A stretch of 64,000 bases of DNA from Purshia tridentata (GCA_003254885.1 QANT01004533.1:1-64000), one strand, 5' to 3'; counted from the first letter of the stretch, positions 23,321 through 36,545 are shown. Notes: generated by a model not told the origin, from the letters alone. Made by a program: numbers and translations.

Positions 23321-25155
23321 ACATATATTATAATTTAAGTAAACTAGTAATACTATGGTAACATGGTATGTTTTGAGTGGATCACATGAGAAAATTTCTG
23401 GTAATTAGCCCGATTAGCTGGACCTAACCAGTTGTGGTGGGAAAGGAACGCACATGGTTGCACATGTCGATGATCGACTACTCCGTTGTTTATTGTGTAT
23501 GAACCCCTGAGACCCACACCAACTTGGTTTGCTATTTTGTTACCCCATCCGGCATTCCCCAAAGGGAGTGGCAGGTGTCCACTGTCTACTCTAAATTCCC
23601 ATGCACTTGTTTGTCTTCATTCTGCAACTCCTCTTTGAGTTTTTAGCCCTCTTCTTTGCACAAGTCTAATTTTTCCAATTTTGTTTATACATATTTTTCT
23701 TTCTTAGTAAGAGACATTTTATTTACCTTAGCTAAAATATAAGGGTATTTATTTGGCGCTATTAATTGATGACCTGTTCGGCACTTCTAGGCCAAGGGAT
23801 GAATGTGTCTTGTTAATTTCGTTTTGTCGTTTGGGCCCTAGCGCCCTCGCATTACTAAGAAAAGGAGGGATTTTCACATTCACATATAATTTGGACAAGA
23901 TTTTATATAAGAATTGTTTATGTCAATTTTATACAAGAAATTTTCTAAACAATATTAAATATGAGAATTTTTTACACATAGAAAACTTCTTTTATGATAT
24001 TGACATAATTAATTCCCGTATATAATACAGTTAGGATCAAATACAAATGATTCGAGTATGAATGCGAGAATCACTTTACTTATTGATTAGGCTTACTAAC
24101 CAAGTCTTAGGTAACATGTTAGTGCGGATCAAACCTTTCCCCATATTACACAGCCCAGCTTGGTCCTCTTATTGGACTCCAAAATTTAGACGCTAGATGA
24201 TATGTGGACTCTTTGGCCATGTTTGACACGCCGGATAACACTCCGAAATGAACAAAATAGTTAAAATTTTATGTTTGGTGATGCCCTACTTTAATACACT
24301 TTACTCTACACCCGATTGAATAAAACACCTCAAAAACTCTGTACAAAATAGCACGACAAATCGATCTAGCCCAAAGTACCCTCATCCTCTCGTCTTATTC
24401 TTATTCTTACTTTGGCAACCTTAATTTTAGGTCAAGGTAAATTTCCTATACTCTTCAGTCTTCACTCTGTTACCACCTACCTACACGTCGGCAACCTCTG
24501 TCGTCAAAATAAATTTTTCTCCATCTTTTTCTTTAATTTCTCTTTGAAAAATCAAATAAAGGAGGCACAGAATGATAGAGTTTTTAGGTAAATGGTTTCA
24601 CCACCTCCTTTGCTCTGTCAAATCATTCTACAGAATTTAAAATGGAAAGAAATTGAGAGGTGTGAGAGATCTTGCAATTTTCCTTTTCTTTTCTCAGCTA
24701 CCAAACAGATCTTAGCTTGATTTTCTACAAGATTAGTAACAAGAACGTTTTTAAACAAATAACTATTGGTCGTGAGAAATTTCAAATATATTACTACTGG
24801 GTTGGCCTGGCTTCCATGGCTAGCTTGCCAAGAGCTAGAGAATAAGGAGGGCAGCTATTAGTGGGTATGTTTTTTTTTTTTTCATGCATTCAGTTCTTTT
24901 TTTTTTTCATGCATTCAGTTCAATTTTGCATATATGGGAAGAGATTCTTTGATGGGATCCAAGATCTTTATCATTGTGGTTTGTTTTCTATTTCTTTCAC
25001 GACTGGGCTCATTAGTCAAGCCCCTTTGTGGCCCATTCTTCATAAATATGGAAAGCAAAGCCCATAGTTTTGATCTGCTCGGTTCATTGCTTGATGTGTA
25101 CGCATGTTTCTTTAATATAAAACCCTTCCTCATAGGCCCATAAGTCACAAACTAT
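23321..25155. other. Intergenic DNA and threonyl-tRNA synthetase promoter region
   Basis: No supported gene in 23321-24850. A short direct duplication of TTTTTCATGCATTCAGTTC lies at about 24885-24920. The final ~160 bases hold the ThrRS promoter elements listed separately. Confidence 0.4.
25004..25140 (+). promoter_or_regulatory. Cluster of four site II (TGGGCY) elements upstream of ThrRS
   Basis: TGGGCT at 25004, GGCCCA at 25030, AGCCCA at 25059 and GGCCCA at 25135 are the site II core in one or other orientation. Site II elements are known TCP-bound motifs enriched in promoters of translation and mitochondrial genes, which suits a tRNA synthetase. A TTAATATAAAACCC stretch near 25111 could act as a TATA-like element. 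Confidence 0.5.
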
Positions 25156-28100
25156 ATGCAATGTTCTAAAACCTGGAAAGCTGCTCTCTCATTCTGTCTC
25201 CGCCGTAACTGCTACTATTTCTCACCTCAGCTACACAGAAAAGCCTATCTCCGCCTCTTCTCGTCCGTACAACCACCACCACCAGCAACCGCCATGGTGG
25301 CTCATCCCAAAGACGAGGCCTACCTCGAGACCGTTATTCCGAAGCGCATTCAGCTCTTCGAGTCCATCCAGGCCCAACAAAAGGTCCACCGCCTGTCCCT
25401 CTCCTCCGATGCAATCAAGTAAACACTAAACCCTCTCAATTCGAACCTCGTGTTCTGTTTGTTGTCTATGTGTGTACACTTTTCTTGGATTTTGATTCTC
25501 TTCGGGGGTTTTTGTAGGATTACATTGATGGACGGGAAGGTGAAGGAGGGGAAGAAGTGGGTGACTTCGCCATTTGACATTGCCAAGGATATTTCAAAGA
25601 GTTTGGCTACGAACGCTCTGATTTCTGAGGTCAATGGGGTTTCGTGGGACATGACCAGGCCTTTGGAGGGCGACTGTGAGCTTAAGCTCTTCACTTTCGA
25701 AGACGAACTTGGCCGTGACACATTTTGGCATTCGAGCGCTCACATTCTTGGACAGGTAGGTACCGGGAGTTACTGAAATGTTTAAGGTTCGTTGGTTTCG
25801 GTTGGATTGATTTAGTTTTGTTACGATGCAGGCACTTGAGGTGGAGTATGGATGCAAGCTCTGCATTGGTCCTTGCACCACTAGAGGAGAGGTTCGATTG
25901 TTTATGTCGATTCTTGCCTATATTAACCTGCTCATTTACTTTGAGTCTCTGAGTAATTTGACTATTTTGTTTATGCTGAGTATTGTTTGAAATGATTCCG
26001 TGATTGTTTTCATTCCATGCTATCAGTTTCCGTCATTACTCATTTAGTACCCTTATGAAGTGATTGAAATAACAGGGTTTCTATTACGATGCATTTTATG
26101 GCGATTTGGGCTTGAATGAAGAGCATTTCAAGCAAATTAGTTCTGGGGCAGAGAAGGCAGTTAAGGTATTGGTTTTTCTCTTGTAAAAAAGTTCATGTCT
26201 GTTTGTTGTACAGGGGAAAATTGCTCTCTGACTCATTGCAAACTGAAAAGATGTTTTAACATTTTGCTCTTTCTTGTTGAGAATCCTTGACTGTTCGTTG
26301 TTTCTTTTTCCCCAGGAGAAACAGCCTTTTGAGCGCATTGAAGTATCAAAGGAACAGGCACTTGAGATGTTTTCTGATAATAAATTCAAGGTAAGTGAAG
26401 CTGCTCAATTTTGTGTCTTATAAGTAATTGACTGTAAACTACTTTTTGTATATGCATTCTTACTTTCAAAACCAGTTTCAGATATGTTTCTGTTTTGCAC
26501 TATTTTGATCAGGTTGAAATCATCAATGATCTTCCGGCAGATAAAACTATCACTGTATATAGATGTGGCCCCTTGGTTGACTTGTGTCGTGGACCCCATA
26601 TACCAAATACATCCTTTGTCAAAGCATTTGCATGTTTGAAGGTATGTGTTTACATGGCATGTTAAAGCTGTAATTTGTAATTTGTGTTTTGTTAGCATGT
26701 GTTGTATGTGGATATTTAACATTGTGATTCCAGGCTTCTGCAGCCTACTGGAGGGGAAATAAAGATCGTGAAAGTTTACAGAGAGTTTATGGAATATCTT
26801 TTCCTGATAAAAAACGTTTGCAGGTGATATTTTTTCTGTTTTGACCTTTTGTACTTTGGTTTTTCTTATCTGCTTTCTTATTTGTATCAGATGCTTCAGC
26901 TAAGTTTCTGAGCTTTGAAATCTGGAGTTCCTTCATTCACATTGTTGCACTAATTCCTCAACATTATACTGAAGAAAAAGTATGGATAATCAATTTCAAT
27001 GTTAACTGATAAAATTGAATTTCACTATAGAACTGAATATAGATCAGAGAGCGCACTTCATTGAAATGAAAAAGGTTTCAAATGTGTGAAGAAAATAAGA
27101 TGTTGCCTACTGGTTAACCAAACACCCTAGTATAATGGTACCTGAAATATTTTGATTCTTAAAACTTAAATCTGGTGGCTCTAGTACCTCATATGGAAGT
27201 ACAAATATCATAATCAAAAGAGGTGGCGGGTCTCTCATGATATTTTATAAATTGAAAAGTTACCTTTGTAATAACTAGTCAGTAGCTCATTGGGTGTGCT
27301 TTTGAGCCATGTAAACTGAAATCAATGAAGCTTTATGAAGTTCAATGTTTTAAAGCAACATGCTTGGTATAATATTATGTGAAGTAATATTTGTCAGAGA
27401 CATGCATTTTCAGACCCTCTTTAACATAAGCTTAACTGTAAATCATAGTGCAATCTAAGCTACAATTAGTCCTATAGGTAGCTATTGGGAGAGGAATTAA
27501 TATGTAGAGATCAAGTTTTGAATTTTGATAGAAAAGCAATAAAAGCATGCCAATGCCATACCCGTACATTGGTCTTGAATTATTTCATTTTCTTACCAAC
27601 GTCAACTTTTTCTAAAGGAATATATCCAGCACCTGGAAGAAGCAAAAAAATTTGACCACAGATTGTTGGGTACAACCCAGGAGCTTTTCTTTGGTAACGC
27701 AAATAGGTATGTATTGAGTTAATGTTTCTTCATTGCTTAAGTGATCAAGATTGTCCATGATTTCCATTTGATTATTTCTTCTTGTCAAGTTCAGCCCAGG
27801 AAGTTGGTTCTTCCTCCCTCATGGGGCTCGGATTTATATCAAATTGATGGAGTTCATGCGAAATCAATATAGAGAGAGAGGATACCATGAGGTTGACAGT
27901 CAATGTTCAGTTCTCACATCATTTATTAATAATCTTAAATAATTTGCACCTAATGTATTTTTATTTGGTAGGTTATAACACCAAATATCTACAATATGCA
28001 ACTTTGGGAAACATCTGGTCATGCTGCAAATTACAAAGAGAATATGTTTACTTTTGAGGTGAGTTTTGATACAACTTGTCGAAACCTTCATGCTTAAAAG

Positions 28101-31100
28101 TAATCTGACTGTGAGGGATCAAGAAAATGGAAAACAAATTAATGGGAAGATATAAAAATAAGGTCAATACACTGATTTGACAATGTATTTTTTATTTATT
28201 TGTTTGTGTGGTATGAATGAATATCAGATATTGGCTATATACATATTTTTGTATTACAGGCTGACAGATCTGGTGCCAACTAAACTTGTCTTGCTATTTT
28301 CTCGCGAATTTTATATAGCTGAGTCATGAAGGAAAGGCCTCTGTTGCTTGACCAAAAAATAATATGGATATTATATTATGGAATCCAATGCAGACGATTG
28401 AGGTCATCTTTAATTAGTTATGCTATGTAAATGAACACTCGAACAGGACTATGTTTAACTTACTGGATTTTTTATCTTTGTATCTGATGATGTCAAGTTC
28501 CCATTGCAGATTGAGAAACAGGAGTTTGGATTGAAGCCAATGAATTGCCCAGGCCACTGTTTAATGTTTCAGCATAGGGTTCGTTCATATAGAGGTATTT
28601 TTTTTTTTCAACAAAGTTATTTTCATGTTTTATTCACTTGAATTGCTTGATAGGAAATTCATTCAGCATAAAAGTTTTTATTGAGCATGATTTGGTCAAA
28701 GTTGACATTAGATCCTGTTGTACAAGTAGCATTAAAACACTTTACTTTTTTATTAGTCCAAATCTACATGATTGAGTTTGTTGTACCATTGACCTTTTTT
28801 TATGGGGGCTTGTTTTTCCTGTTATTGATCACATGGTTTTAATGCATAAGGTGGGACATTAGTTTGCTTAGATTTTGTATCTCCAGAATCACTCTTTTCT
28901 ATTCCTTTTTTTTTTTATAAAAAAAATAGCTCAGTGAAAATCTTTGGACAGACCATACATTGCTGCTAAGGATTTGAAACTGTTGCTTATTTGTGTGTGA
29001 GCCTTTGCACCGTGCTCATTCTCATTGTTTTCTTTTTCCTTTTAAAACCTTGATCACAAAGAACTTCCGCTTCGACTGGCTGATTTTGGGGTATTGCATC
29101 GGAATGAGGCCAGTGGTGCACTCACTGGATTAACTCGTGTTAGGAGATTCCAACAGGTATACTTTTAGATGTTAATGTTGCAGGTTTGAATAATTGTATT
29201 ATTGGGAGCTTGCTGGTTCTATTTGTGTGTGTGTGTGTGTATTTTTCTGGGGGTTTTTTAATACCTTTGTTTTAGCATAAACCTAGCTCTTAATTTAGGT
29301 GTCATATTCATCATCAATGTATTTGACAAACATTTAGGATTATTCTGGTTTAAAATGATATTAGTTCATTAAGAGCTTATATGACTTAGTTCATGGTGCT
29401 TTCTAATGAATATTACTTTTATTTATCAAAATTTAAGTCACTCCTTCCTTTTATTCACTGGCTGGTAAATGTATAACTTTTCTGACAAATCATCTCCAAA
29501 ATATGCTACAGGATGATGCACATATCTTTTGCAGGGAGTCCCAAGTGAGTTGGACTTAATTGACATTCTCCATAACTTTCTCTTTTAGTTGTTGTTTGTT
29601 TTTAAGACTTTTATATGTATGTGCTTCATATTTCAGATAAAAGATGAAGTGAAGGGTGTCTTAGAATTCATCAAGTATAGCTATAATATATTCGGCTTCA
29701 ATTTTGATCTGAAGCTATCAACAGTAAGATTCTTTATATGCTTAATGAACCTTTTGACTCTGTTGCTTGTAGTTGAAATGAATTAGCATTGTTGCCATTT
29801 ATTATTGTGTGACTAATTTCCTTTATGGCTTACAAAACCTGAGCTTGGGTTATGTGATAGTGCTTTTTTTTTTCTCCTCTAATTATTATCATGTTTTTTT
29901 ATACAAGGATCTCAATCTAAGATGCTTGAACCCACGCTACTCACTGAGATTACTAAGCTTATTGTAATAATGATTTTCCCCACAGTTTGGGACTCTTTAT
30001 TTTTACTTTCTTTAGGTTGTTACAACGGATATTTGTGAATTATTATAAATGCAGAACTCTAGTGGTTCAAAATATTTAGCGAGTGGAGTTTATTTGTAAT
30101 GGTAGCTACTATAGTATTGCTTGTTATATATGCCTAGGTTGGAAGTTTGAATTTCAGTACTTTATAAGTCGCTGTATATGCCTGTATCTATTTACATCTA
30201 TGCATGCCTGTTTGAAGGACAAGGAATTCGTATATATTGTGTTATACAATATTTGTATTTTTGTTTGTGCTGTAGAGGCCAGAAAAATACCTTGGAGACA
30301 TAGCAACATGGGATAAAGCTGAGGCTGCTCTTTCAGAAGCCTTGAATGAGTTTGGCAAGCCCTGGCAGGTAATTTTCCCTTTATGCTGTAATTGCCCTTC
30401 GCATCCAGCTAACTCTTCTTTTGGTACCTAATGCTGTATGATCATAAAGTTTTATGTATAATTTTATAAAAATTCCATTGTGCTTGAGCCAGGCTAGCTC
30501 TATTTGTTATTGAGCTCAGCTCAAACTGGGTTCAAAACTTGATAAAACTCAGTCAGCCCTATTTTAAAATGGGTTAGCTTTCTACTCCACCCATTTACCA
30601 TGGACATAGATTAGAATGGCAAAATTTGTCATTGGCAGAGTGTCATTTTGGTCCATTATCTGTTTTTTTCTGTTTTTAAGCAGTACTATAGGTGCCCCTG
30701 TATTTCTTCTTTGAGTCTGGATGCTTACATTGTTGGTCATGTTTTACAGTTGAATGAAGGGGATGGCGCATTTTATGGACCGAAGATTGATATCAGTGTA
30801 TCTGATGCATTGAACAGAAAATTTCAGTGTGCAACTTTACAGGTTAGAGGGAGTTGGGGAAAAAAATCTTTCTTAGACCTCTTTCTGTGATTTTTTGTTG
30901 CTGTGTAACTATATTGGAAAAAAATACTGTGGTTGCAGCTTGATTTTCAGCTTCCTGCTCGTTTTGAGCTGTATTACTCAGCAGAGGGTGAAGAAGGCAA
31001 GAGGGAGACACCTGTTATGATACACAGAGCTATTTTAGGTTCTGTTGAGCGTATGTTTGCTATACTGTTAGAGCACTACAAAGGGAAATGGCCCTTCTGG

Positions 31101-32834
31101 CTTAGTCCACGTCAGGCAATTGTTTGCCCTGTCTCAGACAAATCCCTGCCTTATGCTCTACAGGTAATTTGGTAGTAGGCTTTGGTGGCCTTTGTTGGCT
31201 GAGCTCTATAAAGTTCTATTAGATTTTGCTGTTTTCCTTGAGGAATTTTACATTTGATGCATATGAGTGCCATTAATAACTGATCAAGGTTGGTTCTAGT
31301 GCTTCCAAATTTCAATAAAAAAGGGTTGGTTTGGTGCTTGGTTTCATTGAAATTTTGTCAATATCGACTAATGCTCATCACTAGTATGAGTTTTTTGTTA
31401 CTGTTTTCGGATATCATGAAATAATGAAGCCAGTATCATTCTTTCTTTGTGGTGGTTCCATTGATTTAATGTCATTAATAAAGTACAAGACATTCACACA
31501 TCACACATCACAAGGAGTGCTTTTCAGAAATACTTGCTGGTTTGGTAGTTAAAAATTTGAAGTATATTGCTCATTTTAAAAATCAATGTGTTTTGTCAGT
31601 ACTTGTACAAGATGCTTAAATGCGAATAAATAATAGATAAAATATTTTTAATATGAAGTCATGGATTTAAAGCTATTGTTGCATTTTTGTAGGTTCGGGG
31701 TCAGATCCATCGGGCTGGTTATAATGTTGATGTTGACACAAGTGATAGAACCATAAATAAAAAGGTATGCATTACGGCCTTATAAAACAAACTTTGTTCT
31801 CGGCATTAAATTTTCCATTTTTCAGGTTGACGCAGATAAACTTGTATAAATTGTTTTTCTCATGTTAGAAATTCTGATATCAGCTTAAGTTGTAGTTTAA
31901 TAATGTCCAATAAGTCTACTGTCACAGGGTAGGATTTAAATTTAACAAGATAATAAACGCTGCAGTCACTATTGTTGCTTAAATCAAATACAATATAATT
32001 ACATTGGGCTGGAAGAGTTTAGTTATGTAATTAAGATGTAATGTAATAGGTATCGGTAGTCTTACACGTTAAATATTTACCGTTGAAGATAAGCTATAAT
32101 TAATGAAAACTACCACATCATTCTTATAATACCACTGCTGTGATACAATGTAGTTTTTAGTAATTTGTTTTTATTTTCTATTTTTGTTAAATTGGAGGGA
32201 ATTGAATTCTGGATCTAACTTAATTTTAACTCATTACCTCATCCACTCTTACCACCACTTGGGCTAAACCCCAAGGGCTTAGTTTTTAATAATTTGTTGA
32301 AAGAAGCCAGTGTAGGCTAGTGCCATAATATTTTAATTCAATATACTAATTTTGGCACACACCATTTTACGGCTCAATACGATACAGATTCAGTCTGTTT
32401 GCATACATATAGTGAGTGCACCCCAATCAATTCATGAATCTAGCTTCATCGGTGTCAATTTATTTGCTGAACTGAAATCTTTTTTGTTTACTGACTATGT
32501 TTGTTCTTGCAGGTACGAGAAGCTCAGGTGGCACAGTACAACTACATTCTAGTTGTTGGTGAGGAGGAAGTCAAAACTGGACAGGTTCTCTTCATTTCTA
32601 ATACTCTACTTTGTTTATGCTGTATTTCACCCTAGTTGCAGTGGTCTGACGACGATGATTATGTCAGTTACTTGTGTTAGTTATCATGAACTTTTGCCAT
32701 TCGAGTGAGAAGTTAATTCTTGATCCTTATCGATTCAGGTGAGCTTACGGATTAGAGATAGGAAAGATGTCACAGTAATGGACATCGAAAGCCTACTCAA
32801 CCACTTTAAGGACGAAGTTGAAGCTTTTCATTAG
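25156..32834 (+). CDS. THRRS: Threonine--tRNA ligase, mitochondrial/cytosolic type, 20 exons
   Basis: Class II synthetase that charges tRNA-Thr. Exons: 25156-25418, 25518-25755, 25832-25891, 26076-26165, 26316-26390, 26513-26641, 26734-26823, 27618-27706, 27795-27891, 27972-28058, 28510-28594, 29062-29156, 29512-29544, 29637-29723, 30276-30368, 30750-30842, 30939-31163, 31693-31764, 32513-32584, 32739-32834. Total 2169 nt, 722 aa. In order: a basic, Ser/Arg-rich N-terminus like a mitochondrial presequence; TGS domain ([20 protein letters not shown]); editing domain with HSSAH and CRGPH, the expected HxxxH and CxxxH; catalytic core with [24 protein letters not shown] (motif 2), DDAHIFC and [13 protein letters not shown] (motif 3), giving the Cys/His/His zinc ligands; and an anticodon-binding domain from about APVCPVS-type [10 protein letters not shown] onward. 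A second in-frame ATG at 25294 (codon 47) in a CCATGG context could start a cytosolic form. Looks intact. Confidence 0.96.
29885..29985 (-). repeat. Weak SINE-like trace in ThrRS intron 14
   Basis: On the minus strand a box B-like GGGTTCAAGC occurs near 29930 with a loose box A-like block upstream of it. No A-rich tail or flanking duplication was resolved. Listed only as a possible SINE remnant. Confidence 0.15.
32170..32285 (-). mobile_element. tRNA-derived SINE in ThrRS intron 18
   Basis: On the minus strand, a box A-like TAGCCCAAGTGGTGGTAAGAG (about 32246-32269) precedes a box B-like GAATTCAATTCC (about 32197-32209). Both the boxes and their spacing match plant tRNA-type SINEs. It lies in the 748-nt intron between exons ending 31764 and starting 32513, opposite to the gene. 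Confidence 0.5.
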
Positions 32835-34018
32835 GATTTTCTTTTTGAAGAATGCTGAAAGTAACTGTTAATATTCTAGAAATATGATGGCTTGTACTGT
32901 AATTTCTTTTTGGCAGATTCAAATTTGTTTATAGGTATTGTGCTCCGTTAAGCTATTAAGACAGAATGAGAGCTTTCATTTTGTTTTTGTTTTTTTTCTT
33001 TTTTTTTGACCAAGTTCGTTTTCTTCTCTTTAATTGTATCATGCATGTGTGTTTGTAAACCCTTCCATTTGCATTTCATGGTGACAAATATTTGAATATG
33101 CAAGAGGATGCATAAATACATATATGCAAATAGTATTTATAATTACATTAATTTTTTATTATTTTAACCATAACCCCTGGATTTTCTCTCAACAGTAATA
33201 TATGCACATTCTTACACATGAATATACTTGGTGATTAAATTGCTTAAAGACTACTCTGCGTGGTCCTCAAATAAGGTTCTCGAATGAATTCTGAGTTGTA
33301 TCTTACCGATTGCTTATCTCAGTTATCTATATATTAATCTAACAGAGACTCTGGTCATATTAATCTAAAAGTGACTCTCGTCTCTAACGTTTCACCGAAT
33401 GGATTGGTTGGCTTCTTTATAACCCAAATATTTTCAAGAAATAAATGACCATCTACAAAAACAACCATCAAAATATGGAAGGCTGTGGGCCTATAATTCT
33501 AGTGCTAAAAGGATTACTTATCCTTACAACGAGTTCGACTCTCACATTCCACATTATAGAAAAACAAAATATATAAAGGAAATAATAAAACAATGAGGGT
33601 GTTTTGACTGTTGAGGGATGTGTTTGTTGTTTTGGTATTGTTTATTGAGAAATTAAATAAAAATAGTTATCTCGATCAGCAATATTGCCCAGGAGACCTC
33701 TCTGTTTATGATGACAAAAATACAGTTGTCGTATTTTCAGCAAGCCTTTCATTTTCAAGATATGGTCAATCAAACATGTCATTCATATATAAGAGGTATA
33801 GCAAGAAGATCCTTGACATGTCATCCACAAGAAGCAAAGCTAAGCTAAGAATATATATGGAAGGCCTACTTAACAATATGTTAGAATGGATCCACATAAT
33901 TGATTTCTATGTATATATAAAATTAATATTTAAACTAATAATTAAGAAAATATATAAAAGCTACTATATATTGATCATTGGTTAATAAGTAACCAATATT
34001 AATATATATATAACTTGC
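32835..34018. other. Intergenic DNA between ThrRS and the RSS3-like gene
   Basis: The first few hundred bases are probably ThrRS 3' UTR, with T-rich tracts at ~32985-33010. A box B-like GAGTTCGACTC at 33531-33541 with preceding AATTCTAGTGCTAAAAGG hints at another SINE remnant. The two genes converge. No gene is supported in between. Confidence 0.4.
33485..33595 (+). mobile_element. Possible SINE remnant
   Basis: AATTCTAGTGCTAAAAGG followed by CCTTACAACGAGTTCGACTC resembles a degenerate tRNA-type SINE head. An A-rich stretch follows at ~33558-33595. No flanking duplication was seen. Confidence 0.3.
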
Positions 34019-35963
34019 TTAGTGGTGATGGAAATGGTGTTGTTGACTACGACCATAAGGCGGCATAGAAGTGCTGGTCTCACCAGCCACGTTGTTCTTT
34101 TGTGGCCTATTATCATATTGATCTTCATTGTCATGGTCACGATATTGAGTCTCCCCCTTGGCCACTTTGTGATCCATAAATTGCAGAGGTAGAACTCCAT
34201 GATGTTGATGATGATGATTAAGAGGAGGAGGAGGAGGAGGAGATAATACAAACTGGTGGGAGGTATGTGGCTGCAGCTGATCAGGTGAGGGCACCACTGA
34301 GGGCAGCTTTGAGAGGAGGGCTTCAAGGCTGCTCATGGAGGGTGTTATGTTTTTCAATATCGGATTGTTATTATTATTCATATTGAAATTATGGTCATGA
34401 TGATGATACATCATCAATTCATTTCCACCTTGGAAACTATGCCATGCATCATGATGATGAAGATGATCAGGTGGGGTACCATAGCAGCTGCCATGAACAT
34501 CATGATCAAGTTTGAAGGGGAAGGATGAAGATGATGATGGGTGTGGCAGAAGCGCCCCTGGGATGCTTTCAATGTAGCTTAGCTTCTTGCGTAGCAGCAC
34601 AACATAGCTCAAATCTTCAATCACCTGTACACGTACGTTTATATATCATGTGCAAGTGCAGCCATTAATTAATTAAAACACCACCTACCAATATTAATCA
34701 CTAATCACTAATCAGTGTAGCTAGCCAGAGGCTAAATCGATCAGAGAGAGAGAACCTTGTGAACAGCTCCTAACTGAACAACACCTTCTCTAACTGCTAT
34801 CAGGGCTATGGTCTGCAACATTATAAATCAGTCAAATCAAAGAAATGTTCAAATAAATCTGTCTTTAGTTTGAAATTAATATGAACCTATTATATATATA
34901 TACCTTTATGCCAGACTGGAACTGGGCTTCCCATGTCCTAGGGTGCTGAAGATAACCAGAAAAAAAAAAAAATTAGAAACCTAGCTAGTTAGGAAGAAGA
35001 CAGACAGATATTTGAAACATATATCCACATATATAATATGAAATTATAAGTTAATTTGTGATACTATATATATATACCGAGTCTACAGAGTTGTGCCAGG
35101 TTGATAAGAAGTTGATTTCTTGATCATCATTTGGTTCTTTGTATATCCACTTGTGAGTATGATCCGAGGCCACTTTCCCTATCAACCTGCAGCATATCCC
35201 CACCCCCGAGAATTAGAAAAAATGAATCAACTAATAAATCTTCTTTTCTGTTTTTTTTTTGGGTTTGAAAATTAATTAAGTAGTTGATAATTATGAGCCG
35301 GTAATTAAGCTTAATTAATTAGGTAGGTTATACCCTTCTCCATAGTTGTAGATCTCATGGGACATCTTGAAGAAAAGCTCTGGTTGCAGGCCATGGCCCC
35401 CATGGTAGTGCTGAAATTGATCACATGATGAGTTGCCATACACCGGAGGCCCTGCAGCTGCTCCACAATCACTAGTACTGCCCATGGAGTTGTTCATCTG
35501 ATCATCACCTCTAGTACTTGACGACGACGCAGCCGCAGCATTGAAGTTGCAGAAACCATCTTCCCAAACCAATATCCTGCACGTGTGTGTGTGTATTTAG
35601 CAATTAGCATTACATATATACCACAATTACGTACACTAAGTAATAACAAAATCCTAGTAATTACCAGTTCCTTCTGTTCCCTCTGGACCTGTCATAAGCT
35701 CCATGACCTTCCCATCTGTTACAATATATATACATATACATATGTTTTGGAAACTAAATTAAGTAGTTTGATTTCATGATTTTTGGTTGAATAATTAATT
35801 GTGATGAGAAATTCGATCCTTACTTGGGTGGTGGGTAGTTCCTAGGGAGGATTCTCCAAAAGACTGCATAAATCCACTGAGAGTTGTCATGAATGCACAA
35901 GCTTCTCAAGGTGTGTTGAAGCAGATGACTCACTGCTATTGGGCTCAGCTGCTCTTCTTCCAT
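34019..35963 (-). CDS. RICE SALT SENSITIVE 3-like bHLH-MYC_N protein, 7 exons
   Basis: Exons in transcript order: 35963-35824, 35715-35665, 35576-35334, 35186-35078, 34945-34904, 34812-34756, 34624-34019; 1248 nt, 415 aa. The N-terminal ~215 residues are a bHLH-MYC_N domain: SHLLQHTLRSLC, QWIYAVFWRILPRNYPPPKW, then AYDRSRGNRRNWILVWEDGFC, GLIGKVASDHTHKWIY and VVQLGAVHKVIEDLSYVVLL. This is the RSS3-like group, and there is no DNA-binding bHLH motif. The tail is low-complexity, rich in His, Asn and Pro, with (P)6 and a His-rich C-terminus. By family knowledge, rice RSS3 bridges class-C bHLH factors and JAZ repressors in the nucleus to control jasmonate responses; applying that role here is inference. 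A CT/TA-rich leader (36112-36145) lies just upstream. Confidence 0.9.
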
Positions 35964-36111
35964 CACACTGTTACTTACACTAGCTAGCTATAGCTACTTT
36001 CTTACTTACTATTAAATTATTAATATATGTTTAGCCAAGCTTCCTGATCTCAATCTTTTTTGGTACAAAGCTTTCTCTCAATCTTTGATTTGGATCTTCC
36101 AATCTCTCTCG

Positions 36112-36145
<34 letters not shown>

Positions 36146-36545
36146 CTCTAGCTACCTAGCTTAGCTAGCCAGCTTCCAATCTTTTAAGAGAAGGGAAAAC
36201 CCCAACATCCCTATTCCCTATCCCTTGTTTATATAATAAGCCCACCCCAACATCAGGCATCTCTCTCTCTCTCTCTCTCGACTGGAAGTCAATTAATAAA
36301 CCATTGTTTAATTAATAATGATTTCGTGAGGCCCCCACCTAGTTTGCCTTCCCGGTTCCCAACGGTCTTTCTTTTCAATTAATTCTTGCTACCTTTCGTT
36401 TAAAACTATGCACTCTATGCTATATTAATATACCACTGTACCACACCTTGTGTGTGTGTGTGTATGTGGTTAAGTAGTCCTACCTCCTCATCCCAATAAT
36501 TATCAATTATCATAGAAACGACCAAACCAGCAGACCTTATTAGGA
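35964..36545 (-). promoter_or_regulatory. 5' leader/promoter region of the RSS3-like gene
   Basis: Two CT-rich runs (36112-36131, followed by (TA)n to 36145, and 36261-36279) lie 150-320 bases upstream of the start codon. On the transcribed minus strand they read as (GA)n, common in plant 5' leaders. A (TG)n run occurs at about 36450-36465. No clear TATA box could be assigned. Confidence 0.35.

Noticed and set aside
24215-24720. Possible hAT-type MITE (ATGTTTGACACG near the left, CTACCAAACAGAT near the right)
   Set aside because: The inverted match is only a few bases and no target duplication was found.
33611-33985. 124-codon open frame in the ThrRS-RSS3 spacer
   Set aside because: Composition is Ile/Tyr/Lys-rich as expected from AT-rich DNA; no domain, no start context.
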